The notes under the pieces were generated by a model. That model ran no database searches and was not told where the DNA came from. It worked only from the letters and a program-made list of their open reading frames with translations. This document shows, one piece after another, positions 36,389 through 45,208 of a stretch of DNA of 64,000 nucleotides (positions are counted from its first letter, which is position 1; the number at the start of each line of letters is the position of its first letter). The DNA lies in assembly GCA_963797185.1 (NCBI GenBank), contig CAWCON010000003.1, positions 482,361-546,360 of the forward strand, given 5' to 3'. The position numbers and the translations under genes are program-made. The DNA is from CAWCON01 sp963797185 (GTDB taxonomy: Bacteria > Patescibacteriota > Saccharimonadia > Saccharimonadales > UBA4665).

Positions 36389-38203
36389 TCAAAACGTAGT
36401 TGGATGTGCATGTATACCGTAATGGCCATACCCACGCCCCGAGAATGATGATCCAGTGTAGTCAACTATTGTACCGCTATCATTAGTCTCGACATATGTA
36501 GAATAATCGTGACCCGGAGTATATACCGCCGTCGAAAATTGAATAGCATGCGTTGAGTTAGTTGTAACGATCATAGGAGTAGATGGTGTACTTAATGGAT
36601 ATGCAAAGATGCCAAGTACAACCGATACGCCTCCGCTACTAGTGACAACAATGTTGGGTTGATCATTCTCTGTCTTGCAACCCATAACCCAAATAGTACC
36701 ACCTATATTAGTAATTGACGGCGTCGACGTTCCTTCGTAATTAAGTTGGCGAGCATAGATGTACCCTCCAGTAGCAACTTGAACGCCAGAACCACAGAAA
36801 TCATCAATATAGATCGGCCCGGCTCCAGAACCCTGAACAACTCCAGGTATAGTATTTGAGCCATCGTTTAGAGTGAGATCTCTTAAAATAAGGGGTCGAG
36901 TAGAGTTATGTAGAATCCAATACGGATTATTCCCACCTATCTGTAGCCAGCCATGTTCAATAATAAGTGGCTCAGTTGTGTTACCGGTGGTTTCGAATAC
37001 TGGTGCAGCACCTGAGAAATTACCAAAGTTAGGAGAAGTGTTAAGAAAAGTTAACCTATTAAGGGTGGTTGGCAGTGTGAAGGTAGTTGACCCCATATTA
37101 TAGCTAGTTGTTGTAGTAACTGGAAAATAAACAGTGGATGCTGCACTCAGAGCAGCTTGGATGCCACCACTGTAGGTTGTAGCATTTGCCCATTGTGACA
37201 GCGGATCTGGGTAAACCTCTGGAATATTATTAATGCGGAGACTGCTGTATGCTCCATTCAGAAACGTATCTAGCATGTTCTCGCCGTTTAGGACATCGGC
37301 ATAGCCGTTTGGTGATTCAATGAGTGTCGCACTACCAACATCGCCAGTCCCTTCTATTGGAGTGTCAGTAACTAGGTTTCTGACACAAAAAGGTTCAGCA
37401 TAGAACTGAAAGGCATTCTGCGATTGTCCAGTAGCACAAACGTCCTCAAACATCATCGAGTATGTCTCGCCGGAAAGGCCAAATCCAACTACACCGCCAA
37501 GTACAGTAACGTCTTTAATGAAAAGTGGACCAGGGCTGCGTTGTAAGGCTAATCCACCATAGAAGTTTGAACCTTTGACAGTAACCCTTCTCACCGAACC
37601 ACAGTTGCTAGCTTCAAAGTCGATACCAAAAGCCCCGACATTATTGCCGCAATCAATCGTCATATCAGATACAAAATTAGAAAAAGCTTCGTTTCCGTTT
37701 CCGTTGGAAGAATTAAATCCAGGTGAATAGGGCTTAGAAGCAGTCACTAAGATACCAATCGGGGACGAAGCATTATTAAAAGCTGTCGTATTGTCAGCTA
37801 ATCGTATAGTAACACCGTGGCGACTCTGCCCTTGAAACGTAACACAACAGCACCAATTACCATTACCATCTTTACATAAGATCTGACCACTAACAAGATA
37901 GTTTCCATTGGGAAAATAGATAATAAGTGGTGAGCCATAATTAGGGAAACTGGCACTTAATATACCTTGAATGACAGAGGTACAATCAGTTGCTCCAGTA
38001 GGATCAGCTCCTGCGGTTACGACATTGACCACCCCAGCATCGGCAGGAAATTGAACATTTGGGTTATATTTGCCTGTAGGTGATTGTAGTGTTGGAAGAT
38101 TAAAGATAGTTTTCTTCGACAAAACATTTGATTGGACGGCTGGGCTGCTATCCATATCTACTAGAGTCAAAGTAGAACCTTGATTAATTAGAGGGTTACT
38201 CAC
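36389..38203 (-). CDS. Pectate-lyase-superfamily beta-helix protein (tailspike-like)
   Basis: 604 residues. After about 50 residues comes the opening of the Pectate_lyase_3 family, GVVNVVTAGADPTGATDCTS (about 55-74), with a solenoid of short beta strands to the end (YFPNGNYLVSGQIL, GVTIRLADN, FVSDMTIDCGNN, SVRRVTVKGSNFYG). Phage tailspike depolymerases and plant-cell-wall lyases share this fold; the catalytic residues cannot be read. It has no signal peptide. It overlaps the small gene before it by 4 nt, as the third gene of fibre unit 3. Confidence 0.78.
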   Translation of the reverse strand: MSNPLINQGSTLTLVDMDSSPAVQSNVLSKKTIFNLPTLQSPTGKYNPNVQFPADAGVVNVVTAGADPTGATDCTSVIQGILSASFPNYGSPLIIYFPNGNYLVSGQILCKDGNGNWCCCVTFQGQSRHGVTIRLADNTTAFNNASSPIGILVTASKPYSPGFNSSNGNGNEAFSNFVSDMTIDCGNNVGAFGIDFEASNCGSVRRVTVKGSNFYGGLALQRSPGPLFIKDVTVLGGVVGFGLSGETYSMMFEDVCATGQSQNAFQFYAEPFCVRNLVTDTPIEGTGDVGSATLIESPNGYADVLNGENMLDTFLNGAYSSLRINNIPEVYPDPLSQWANATTYSGGIQAALSAASTVYFPVTTTTSYNMGSTTFTLPTTLNRLTFLNTSPNFGNFSGAAPVFETTGNTTEPLIIEHGWLQIGGNNPYWILHNSTRPLILRDLTLNDGSNTIPGVVQGSGAGPIYIDDFCGSGVQVATGGYIYARQLNYEGTSTPSITNIGGTIWVMGCKTENDQPNIVVTSSGGVSVVLGIFAYPLSTPSTPMIVTTNSTHAIQFSTAVYTPGHDYSTYVETNDSGTIVDYTGSSFSGRGYGHYGIHAHPTTF

Positions 38204-38574
38204 GACATCTCTAAGCCCGTAACTACAATATCGATCACGCTGGCAGTACCACAGTTGATAGAAATATAGTCACTATCTCCCATAAACATTCCGCCTATTA
38301 GTGGCTCCAGAGCAAGGCTGTTACCTGGAGCTAGTGAATAGGTGTCAGGGATAACCTTATGCGTTGTGTCTGCCGATCCTCCAGAGGGGATAATATTTAA
38401 ACCAACGGTTGCAGACGCAGTTGTCGATATATTACTGATTACTCCCTGAGTAATCTTTGTGGCATGCGACGACGGTACAGTATAAACAGTGTGCTCACCC
38501 GTGACGCTAATTTGGGTTGATACTAGGATTTTTGGTGTTGAGGTTGTTAATGCCAAAATGTTCGGTGTAGCCAT
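38200..38574 (-). CDS. Small beta-rich virion-like protein
   Basis: 124 residues, rich in Thr, Ser, Ile and Val, with the segment EHTVYTVPSSHATKITQGVI and later AGGMFMGDSDYISIN-like strands. The pattern (VYTVPxGxxxxxxxIxxxN) recurs in small phage tail and virion accessory proteins. It stands between a fibre-like gene (14 nt) and the beta-helix gene (4-nt overlap), so it may be an adaptor or partner for the beta-helix. No family can be named with certainty. Confidence 0.6.
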   Translation of the reverse strand: MATPNILALTTSTPKILVSTQISVTGEHTVYTVPSSHATKITQGVISNISTTASATVGLNIIPSGGSADTTHKVIPDTYSLAPGNSLALEPLIGGMFMGDSDYISINCGTASVIDIVVTGLEMS

Positions 38575-38588
38575 AATTCAAACTCCTT

Positions 38589-39440
38589 CTAGCTTAATAG
38601 TGAATAAAGAAATGCGACGTTATTGTTGCTGCCACCCCCTGATGGAGTTTGCCAAGAAGCTGCACTACCACTACTCGCAGTGATGACTTGTCCATTACTT
38701 GGAGTACCTGTAACAGTTACTCCATTGACCTTAGCTACGGTTGGAGATGGGAGAGTGCCAGAAAGATCACCACCAGCTGTGGAGGAGATGGTAGCAGCAC
38801 TACCAAGACCAAGGTTCGTTCTAGCGGTAGAGGCACTAGCAAGATCACTTAAGTTATTGGCAGTTTGAGCAAAGGTAGCGGTTGATTGGGTGGAAGCAGA
38901 ACCAAGACCTAGATTAGTACGGGCTGTGGAGGCTAATGATACGTCAGATAGATTATTCGTGTTTACCAGTGCACCAGTGACTTGGGCAGCGGTATAGTCT
39001 CCTGTCGTGGCAGTAACAGCTCCGGTACGGCCAAAGACAGAAGCAACAGAAGCCGTAGTTGGAGTAGCGTTCTCCCATTTACCTGCACCTGAGTTATACG
39101 TTAAGACTTGGTTATTGGTTGGAGAAGATAGAGTGACATCTGAATCACCTGCCAGACTGGAGGTTCCAGCGACAGCTACTGCCCACGTTCCATCACCACG
39201 TAAGTAATTAGAAGAGCTGGCGGTACCAGTTCCTAAATTAGTGACAGGAACAAGTGAGGAACCGTTAAGGGGAGCATAGCCTGAGACTGCTCCTTTGTTG
39301 CTGACGACCTCACCACCGGCGGTTGTGAGAGCTGCCGTTTGAAGGGTTCCGTCAGCATTCAGCGAGACTTGGAGGAAACCATTGAGGACAGCTCCCCATG
39401 TGCCATCATCACCACCCAGAGTAGGAAGTCGTTGGGTCAT
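38589..39440 (-). CDS. Tail-fibre-like repeat protein, paralogue 3 (short)
   Basis: 283 residues. It has the cap (MTQRLPTLGGDDGTWGAVLN), the SGYAPLNGSSLVPVTNLGTG head and the same shaft repeats, but ends right after one repeat set (GGGSNNNVAFLYSLLS) with no unique C-terminal domain. It may be complete, since the next gene follows at 14 nt with its own ATG, and it may leave the receptor-binding role to the beta-helix protein. It is first of three genes in the unit. Confidence 0.8.
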   Translation of the reverse strand: MTQRLPTLGGDDGTWGAVLNGFLQVSLNADGTLQTAALTTAGGEVVSNKGAVSGYAPLNGSSLVPVTNLGTGTASSSNYLRGDGTWAVAVAGTSSLAGDSDVTLSSPTNNQVLTYNSGAGKWENATPTTASVASVFGRTGAVTATTGDYTAAQVTGALVNTNNLSDVSLASTARTNLGLGSASTQSTATFAQTANNLSDLASASTARTNLGLGSAATISSTAGGDLSGTLPSPTVAKVNGVTVTGTPSNGQVITASSGSAASWQTPSGGGSNNNVAFLYSLLS

Positions 39441-39490
39441 TTAGATATACACTATTCCCACTTTATGTGCCTTCTTACCTTATTATGCTA

Positions 39491-39499
39491 ATGATAGCA
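39491..39499 (-). promoter_or_regulatory. Promoter of fibre unit 3
   Basis: Minus strand GCTTATGCTATCAT, extended -10 TGCTATCAT, about 51 nt before the fibre start codon. Confidence 0.65.
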
Positions 39500-39576
39500 T
39501 AAGCAATCAGGCAGACAAAGAAGCTCTAAAGAGCGGTTTATAACAATCAGATATGGCAAGTGCACACTAAACTTGA

Positions 39577-41784
39577 TCACCAAGGAGTTGAACCTCGGCC
39601 TAAAAGATAGTCCAATAATGCGCCACTAACTATGCCGCAGGCCTCAGAAGTTGCCCAGAATTCAGTCGTATAGCTAGATATCTTGTACTGGTCAGAGGGA
39701 GAGCCACCAAAAGGAGTGTTTGGATCCGAATACGGTGTCCAATCTGGATTAGATCGATAAACTGGTCCGAGTGCTTTCTCTTGATTAAGCCAGGCGTAAT
39801 CGATGCCTGCGCTAAGAAACCTGGTACGCCACGTTGTCCATGGCGTACCAGAGGCATCATTGCCTCCAGAAACCGAAATAATTCGATTAATTGCCTTCAA
39901 CCAATGCCACTGACGACCAGACTCTTTATAAACAGTATTGAGTCCGCTGCCGTCCCAGTTTAGCCCAAAATACAGACCACCATGATGGCTATCGTACCAA
40001 CCGAGTGAACCTGATGCACCAAAGGCAATATTCATTAAATTGGTCGCGGTAGATAGTAAATTAGGAGATGAAGATGTCAGTCCTGCTGCCTGAAGATACT
40101 GATAAGCTCTGAGTAAATAGTCAGCATCCTGACCGGTCTCTCCTGACTTACAAAAAATGTTGGCATCAAAAACCTGTGCTGCTATAGAGATTGAAGGCGA
40201 GGTACCTCCCGTTAAACCAGAGGAATTAGCAGTTATGAGTGAAGACTGTGAAGTAGCAGCAGTAAAACTTACACTGTATGTATATCCAGCAGGCAAAACT
40301 CCCGAGCCGGATGAGACAACTGTCAGCCCACCGACAGATGTTACGGAAGCTAACGCATTGAGTGCTGTTTGAACAGTTGAGGCAGTCGCGTTATAGGCAA
40401 TAGTTGAGGTAGTACTAGCACCAAAAGTTAAGGTATACGTCCCTCCTGTCGGTGTACCTGACATAGTAATATTTTGCACTCGATCCTTTAATGCATTCCC
40501 AGATGTATCCGCACTATCCGTACCCCCCTGAATATAAATTAATGTGGTCGGAATGAGCCCGGTTGTACCATTCACTGCCTGAACAATTAGCCTATTGAGG
40601 ACATTAATACCCGCCGTTTGATAAGAATTCGGGGTACCGTGAGTATACGACGGAACAGCCGCATAGGAAGCGAATGCGCAGGTTGTACCAGCAAAACGCA
40701 CTCCAGCATCGAGCAACATGGCGGCACACTGTATATTGTAGTCAACACGGTAAGCAAATTTCTCATTTCCATCAAGGATAATTTCATTATTTGTATAGTT
40801 GTTTGTAAAAATGCTCTGGGCTAGGTGCAACGCAGCTTGGTCCCATCCAAAATAAGGTTGACGTTCATGCATACGTAACAGTTCAAAATACGGCCATGCT
40901 TTATAGTAACCAGTATTAAACCAATTCTGAAAAAGGACAAATTCCATCTGATTGACGTCCGGTGCAAAACTGGAATCACCACTGATCGCTTGGTATTCCA
41001 GAAGAGCCCGATACCATGTAATGTCGGTTGTTGTATCGTGCCGATAGCCAGTCCAGTTGCCTGCTCCTGGGATAGTCTGATAATTAGATCCTGAGCCCCC
41101 TTGTGCATCAGTCCATTCATTCGTATCAAAATTAACTTGATTATTGAGACCATTAGCACCCGATTGCGTGCCATCCCATGTCCACCGTCCATTCCAGTTA
41201 ATGTTAGTTCCGCCGACCGGTGTCGTCGTAATACTAACCGTCGGCGAGCTACCACCAGTGAGGCTTGAACTGTTGGCGGTTAATAGAGTCGATGCTGGAT
41301 AAGGGAAAACAACCGTATAAAACGCACCTGGAAGTGCAGAATTACCGGTAGCAGTCGCATAAGCAGTGCCGGCTGGTCCAAGAACACGAGCCACGCCGAT
41401 CGCTTGCACCGATGCCAAGGCATTTAGTGCAGTCTGTACTGTCAAGGCAGTTGCATTATAAGCAATTGCTGAAGTTGTATTTGCGCCATATGTCAGCGTA
41501 AATGTCCCGCCAGTCGGAGAACCACTAATCGATAATCTCTGACACCAATTAGCAAGCGGAGGGCTTGTGCTTTGCGTTGAAGCCCAAGGATTCCAACCAT
41601 CAGCATGCATATTACTGAGAATTCGCTGAATAGCTAGTATTGGGCTCGTAACGTCAGATGCAAATTGTCGAGCTACATTCTGATCCCAACCTGAGGCTTT
41701 GCTAAGTGACCAGCTTGAACCATTGTACTGTTTGATACCAGGTACGGCAGTCCATGCTGAACCAGTCCATCGCATCAATGACAT
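39577..41784 (-). CDS. Large fibre-linked protein with alpha/alpha-barrel-like domain and inserted repeats
   Basis: 735 residues. It opens with MSLMRWTGSAWTAVPGIKQY and NGSSWSLSKASGW, a knob often found at the N-terminus of phage minor tail proteins. Two copies of a beta module (about 82-190 and 455-560; shared core GTFTLTYGANTTSAIAYNAT) interrupt a helical domain with YFGWDQAALHLAQSIFTN, HHGGLYFGLNWDGSG and ESGRQWHWLKAINRI. This resembles an (alpha/alpha)6-barrel glycosidase (GH76- or AGE-like); the family is uncertain. No signal peptide. It starts 1 nt after the fibre-like gene. Confidence 0.65.
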   Translation of the reverse strand: MSLMRWTGSAWTAVPGIKQYNGSSWSLSKASGWDQNVARQFASDVTSPILAIQRILSNMHADGWNPWASTQSTSPPLANWCQRLSISGSPTGGTFTLTYGANTTSAIAYNATALTVQTALNALASVQAIGVARVLGPAGTAYATATGNSALPGAFYTVVFPYPASTLLTANSSSLTGGSSPTVSITTTPVGGTNINWNGRWTWDGTQSGANGLNNQVNFDTNEWTDAQGGSGSNYQTIPGAGNWTGYRHDTTTDITWYRALLEYQAISGDSSFAPDVNQMEFVLFQNWFNTGYYKAWPYFELLRMHERQPYFGWDQAALHLAQSIFTNNYTNNEIILDGNEKFAYRVDYNIQCAAMLLDAGVRFAGTTCAFASYAAVPSYTHGTPNSYQTAGINVLNRLIVQAVNGTTGLIPTTLIYIQGGTDSADTSGNALKDRVQNITMSGTPTGGTYTLTFGASTTSTIAYNATASTVQTALNALASVTSVGGLTVVSSGSGVLPAGYTYSVSFTAATSQSSLITANSSGLTGGTSPSISIAAQVFDANIFCKSGETGQDADYLLRAYQYLQAAGLTSSSPNLLSTATNLMNIAFGASGSLGWYDSHHGGLYFGLNWDGSGLNTVYKESGRQWHWLKAINRIISVSGGNDASGTPWTTWRTRFLSAGIDYAWLNQEKALGPVYRSNPDWTPYSDPNTPFGGSPSDQYKISSYTTEFWATSEACGIVSGALLDYLLGRGSTPW

Positions 41785-41785
41785 A

Positions 41786-43840
41786 CTAGGAAATCCCTAC
41801 AAAATACGCCCCAATCGTGCTGGCTGACTGACCTACCGTAAATCCAGGACTTGGAGCTGTCGTGGTTAATCCTGAGCCAAATGTTCCAAACCGAGCTGTG
41901 CTTAATCCCCCATTAAGAAGAGGCACGTAGTTACTCGACCTAGCAAAGCTTGCCATAGTTGTAGCCGATCCAATCCAAAACAAAACTGTTAAGAATGAAC
42001 CTGTGTAAGATAGAGTACTGCCGATATTGACAACGTAACGACCCGCCGCCGTCCAAGTTGAAGACTGATCACTCGACTGGCCAAGTAACGTTGAGTTAGA
42101 TAAAGAGCCCCCGTAATAGACGGCAACATATGAATTAGCTAATACTGATGGGGTGTTTGTGATAGCCAGTATTACGTTTGACATAGTGCCAGCTGGAGGC
42201 ACACGCACTAATACCGAATAACCGACGCCCCCGGATAAAGCTGTAGTAGTTGTACAAGCCTCTGGATCAACTGACCATCCTAAATAACCATAATCCTTTG
42301 GTCCAAACGAAGTAGCCAAGTGAGAATGTCCTGAATCGGCTGATTTACCTGTTGAAGCAGGTGTTCCAACACTGATTGCCGGCAGTAAAAGAGTTGAGTC
42401 AAGTACCGTAGAACCTCCAGCCGCACCCGTTGCTCCTGCTTCAGCGATGAGCTGCCAATTTGTACCATTATCTGTAGCCGGGTCAATATTGGTATTTGAC
42501 GTTAAGGCTATATAACAACTACCACTTCGAGTTACTGCAGATGCTGGCGGACCAATTGTATAGGTTGAAGAAGAATTCCAGGCGGTTGGTGACGTCCAAG
42601 CAGCAGGTCCTGTTGCCGCAACAAGAGTAGATGATGTATCAACCCAGAGCGATCCTACCTGTGGTGATGTCGGTGCTGACGATGCTAGGACTATAGCTTG
42701 AGTAGACCATGTCTGAGAAGTGCTACCGATTGTAATACCTGCCGTCGGGGTTATAAGATTCCAAATAGTGTCCGTATATATTGTCCCATTCATAATTACT
42801 ATCGAACGGCCATGCGTAACTAACCCGTTAGCAAATTCGGTTGGCCGTGTCCAAGCACCAGACCCTGAAGTTGGTGTTTGCCATAAGCCATTCTGAGATC
42901 CCGTTGTCTGACCAGTTAGTAATACAAGGTCAGTATTAGCAAGTGCATATCCGTCGATTGCTGGCAGCCCAGACAGTGATGCAATATTCGTGACCGAGAC
43001 ACACGCGGCAGGGGTTAAGTTTGGAATGTGCATATTAGCCCGACTCGATCCAGGATCTGCTACGTCACTAAGATTATTACTGGCTTGTAGAAGTCCAGTC
43101 ACTGCACCAGTCATACCATCAACTGAGGATACTGCTCCACCACCTGATGGTGTAGCCCAGGTAGCAGCTGAGGATGAGGAGGCAGTAATAACCTGGCCGG
43201 AGGATGGAGTACCAGTAACTGCTACTCCATTAACCTTAGCAACCGTTGGAGATGGAAGGGTGCCTGAGAGATCTCCACCAGCAGTAGAGGAGATGGTAGC
43301 TGCGCTACCAAGACCGAGGTTTGTGCGGGCAGTAGAAGTACTCGCTAGATCACTTAGGTTGTTAGCCTTCTGAGCTGCTCCAGCTACCGTAGTATTAGCA
43401 GAGATGATAGCCTCTACGTTAGTAGAGTTAGTGATAGTTGGAGTCGTAGCCGTACCAGCAAGATCACCAGCGAGTTGAATTAAGCCTGGGGTACTGGTAG
43501 TAGCATTGTTGACGGTAGTACTGGATACCGTACTCGGTATCCATTGGTTAGAAGAGCTATTAAAAGCCAATACTTGTCCATTGGAGGCTGAGGTAGCCGC
43601 TGAGGTGTCAGCTAAGCCTGATAGCTTCGTACTGGTAGGTAGAGCTGAGACATTAGCTGCAGTCAGAGTGACCGCTCCACTAGTTGGTGTCTGTCCATTG
43701 ACGGAGGTAACCCCACCAGCTTGCGTAATAGCGGTAGTCTGAAGCGTACCGTCAGCATTCAGTGAGACTTGGAGAAAGCCATTGAGGATAGATCCCCATG
43801 TCCCTTGGTCAGAACCAGGTATTGGTAGGCGTTGGGTCAT
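41786..43840 (-). CDS. Tail-fibre-like repeat protein, paralogue 4
   Basis: 684 residues. The first 133 residues are identical to paralogue 1; shaft repeats follow. Then comes a module with NIASLSGLPAIDGYALANTD, VLLTGQTTGSQNGLWQTPTS and GSLWVDTSSTLVAA, which is common in phage tail fibres and absent from the other three paralogues. The C-terminal beta domain (about 510-680) has YGYLGWSVDPEACTTTTALS. There is no signal peptide. It is followed at 1 nt by the alpha/alpha-barrel-like protein. Confidence 0.8.
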   Translation of the reverse strand: MTQRLPIPGSDQGTWGSILNGFLQVSLNADGTLQTTAITQAGGVTSVNGQTPTSGAVTLTAANVSALPTSTKLSGLADTSAATSASNGQVLAFNSSSNQWIPSTVSSTTVNNATTSTPGLIQLAGDLAGTATTPTITNSTNVEAIISANTTVAGAAQKANNLSDLASTSTARTNLGLGSAATISSTAGGDLSGTLPSPTVAKVNGVAVTGTPSSGQVITASSSSAATWATPSGGGAVSSVDGMTGAVTGLLQASNNLSDVADPGSSRANMHIPNLTPAACVSVTNIASLSGLPAIDGYALANTDLVLLTGQTTGSQNGLWQTPTSGSGAWTRPTEFANGLVTHGRSIVIMNGTIYTDTIWNLITPTAGITIGSTSQTWSTQAIVLASSAPTSPQVGSLWVDTSSTLVAATGPAAWTSPTAWNSSSTYTIGPPASAVTRSGSCYIALTSNTNIDPATDNGTNWQLIAEAGATGAAGGSTVLDSTLLLPAISVGTPASTGKSADSGHSHLATSFGPKDYGYLGWSVDPEACTTTTALSGGVGYSVLVRVPPAGTMSNVILAITNTPSVLANSYVAVYYGGSLSNSTLLGQSSDQSSTWTAAGRYVVNIGSTLSYTGSFLTVLFWIGSATTMASFARSSNYVPLLNGGLSTARFGTFGSGLTTTAPSPGFTVGQSASTIGAYFVGIS
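43440..43840 (-). repeat. About 400-bp direct repeat, copy 2 (5' end of fibre gene 4)
   Basis: This is the second copy of the block at 21250-21650. A further near-identical stretch follows inside the genes (about 20611-20880 versus 43060-43330), with scattered substitutions. Confidence 0.9.
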
Positions 43841-43882
43841 GATTCGTTATGTTCTTAGAGCATTCCCTTTTATCTAGTTTCA

Positions 43883-43891
43883 ATCATAGCA
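43883..43891 (-). promoter_or_regulatory. Promoter of fibre unit 4
   Basis: Minus strand GCTTATGCTATGAT, extended -10 TGCTATGAT, about 43 nt before the start codon. Confidence 0.65.
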
Positions 43892-43980
43892 TAAGCAATA
43901 AATAAAAATACTAGCGGTTTGTAGTTCACTAATTCGAACACTTAGCGAAATGGATAGGTAAGATCTTTAAGGAGTGAGCC

Positions 43981-44378
43981 CTAGAATTGATTTTCACCAC
44001 CAAACGATAATACTAAACCGATAGAGACTAAATATGCAATTTCAACACCTAGTACAACCGCTAACGGTACTGTAAGTATTTGTAGGTACTTAGGTAATTT
44101 GCTAAACACTAATTTCTTCTTAAGACCATACATTTCAGTTAGAAGTAACAATAATCCGATCGACAAAGCAATTAGAAGAAATAGAATACCTTGCAAACCA
44201 AGATTTATATCAGAGTTAGCAATATCGTTTGTAGTGATTAGTAAAACAAATAGACCTAGTACGATTATGAAATCATAAAATAGTTTAGGAACTCGAGCTT
44301 TTTTATTTCTTTTGGTTGGTTTAAAAGATTACTTGCTTCTATCCCCCAAGAGTTCGAGGCTGAAGTACGTTTTACCAT
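43981..44378 (-). CDS. Membrane protein requiring a -1 frameshift at A_AAA_AAG
   Basis: Frame 0 runs from ATG 44378 (MVKRTSASNSWGIEASNLLN...) to a TAA at 44265 after 37 codons. The -1 frame continues openly to 43981 and encodes a basic segment, three hydrophobic helices and the end GLVLSFGGENQF, but it has no good start of its own (only TTG at 44196). The heptamer A AAA AAG at 44304-44298 lies in the exact phase for -1 slippage, giving about 132 residues. A TATAAT (44390-44385) suggests a leaderless start at 44378. The alternative is a one-base sequencing error in the A6 run. Function unknown. Confidence 0.55.
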
Positions 44379-44450
44379 AACCATATTATAGCCGTTCATA
44401 AAAAGTATTCTAGCGAGCTCATCCTAACGAGGTTTCTGGGAGTTGATACG

Positions 44451-44515
44451 TGATCCTGCCCGGATTAGTGGACTTGAGAGACTTTCGCTCGAACACTTGA
44501 TTGATTGGTTCATTG
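44451..44515 (-). repeat. Array repeat A (divergent, partial)
   Basis: GATCCTGCCCGGATTAGTGG and ACTTGAGAGACTTTCGCTCG followed by AACACTTGATTG: a shortened version of the array repeat, overlapping the stop of the 44510 gene. Confidence 0.75.
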
Positions 44516-44953
44516 GGGTCTCAAATCACAAACTATAAGCTTTCCTAGGTTGGTAATGAGTCTCTCGGCAAATCGATCACAAAATTCCTCCTCTTCGATC
44601 GATGGTCTAGTGACATGCATTGGTGGGCATTTTGTCCAATCGTAGAAAAACGTATGTCCTAGTTCATGTGCTATTCGCTGAGGAATTGGATCGTCTTGTG
44701 CTGGTTCTGACCAGGTATCGCAAAGTATCTCGAAAGGATGATCAAAATTGGGCACAAGACAAGCCTGTAGACCACCTCTCTTCGCGTCTAATTCACAGAA
44801 ACGAATCGGAATATCTAGTTCTTCTGCCAACTCAAATACATCTGTTGCTGGAGTAACACTTACGATTGTTTCCGCCATTTCTTCTGCTCGCCAAAGAGGA
44901 GGGATCCATCTGAACGCTGGTTGAGACCAATACTTGGGAACAGTTTCTCCCAT
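44510..44953 (-). CDS. ImmA/IrrE-like metallopeptidase-type protein
   Basis: 147 residues. The zinc-peptidase motif HELGH is in PQRIAHELGHTFFYDWTKCP (about 91-110), preceded by a beta strand and followed by EEEEFCDRFAERLI with the candidate third ligand Glu; this is the arrangement of the ImmA/IrrE (DUF955) family. Such proteins cleave repressors in mobile elements or act as antitoxin-type partners. No XRE-type repressor stands next to it. It is the last gene of the repeat-separated array that still has a repeat after it. Confidence 0.7.
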   Translation of the reverse strand: MGETVPKYWSQPAFRWIPPLWRAEEMAETIVSVTPATDVFELAEELDIPIRFCELDAKRGGLQACLVPNFDHPFEILCDTWSEPAQDDPIPQRIAHELGHTFFYDWTKCPPMHVTRPSIEEEEFCDRFAERLITNLGKLIVCDLRPQ

Positions 44954-45037
44954 AAAAGTGGCTCCTTACTCAGAGAATTATCTACCAGCCTCGGAAATAC
45001 GCAAGTAGTTCTATTTGTCTTTTTAGAAGAGAGCAAA

Positions 45038-45139
45038 CACCCCAATTTCACCATTTTACCGAAGTATGTATGTCATTAATTATGATCCTGTCCGGATTGG
45101 TGGACTTGAGAGACTTTCATTCGAACACCTGGTGGGGTG
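45038..45139 (-). repeat. Array repeat B (full)
   Basis: Full-length copy. Plus strand begins CACCCCAATTTCACCATT, contains ACCGAAGTATGTATGTCATT, then GATCCTGTCCGGATTGGTGG, and ends TTCGAACACCTGGTGGGGTG. The two ends are inverted (CACCCCA / TGGGGTG-like). Confidence 0.9.
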
Positions 45140-45208
45140 CATAAATCTCCTAATGCCATTGCCCAATGAGCAGATAGCTCCCCTACCTTTGCAATTGAGA
45201 CGAGGAAA

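Noticed and set aside
18042..43840. Complete prophage
   Set aside because: Only fibre-like and enzyme genes are present. I see no terminase, portal, capsid, tail tube, baseplate, integrase or lysis gene between the housekeeping blocks.
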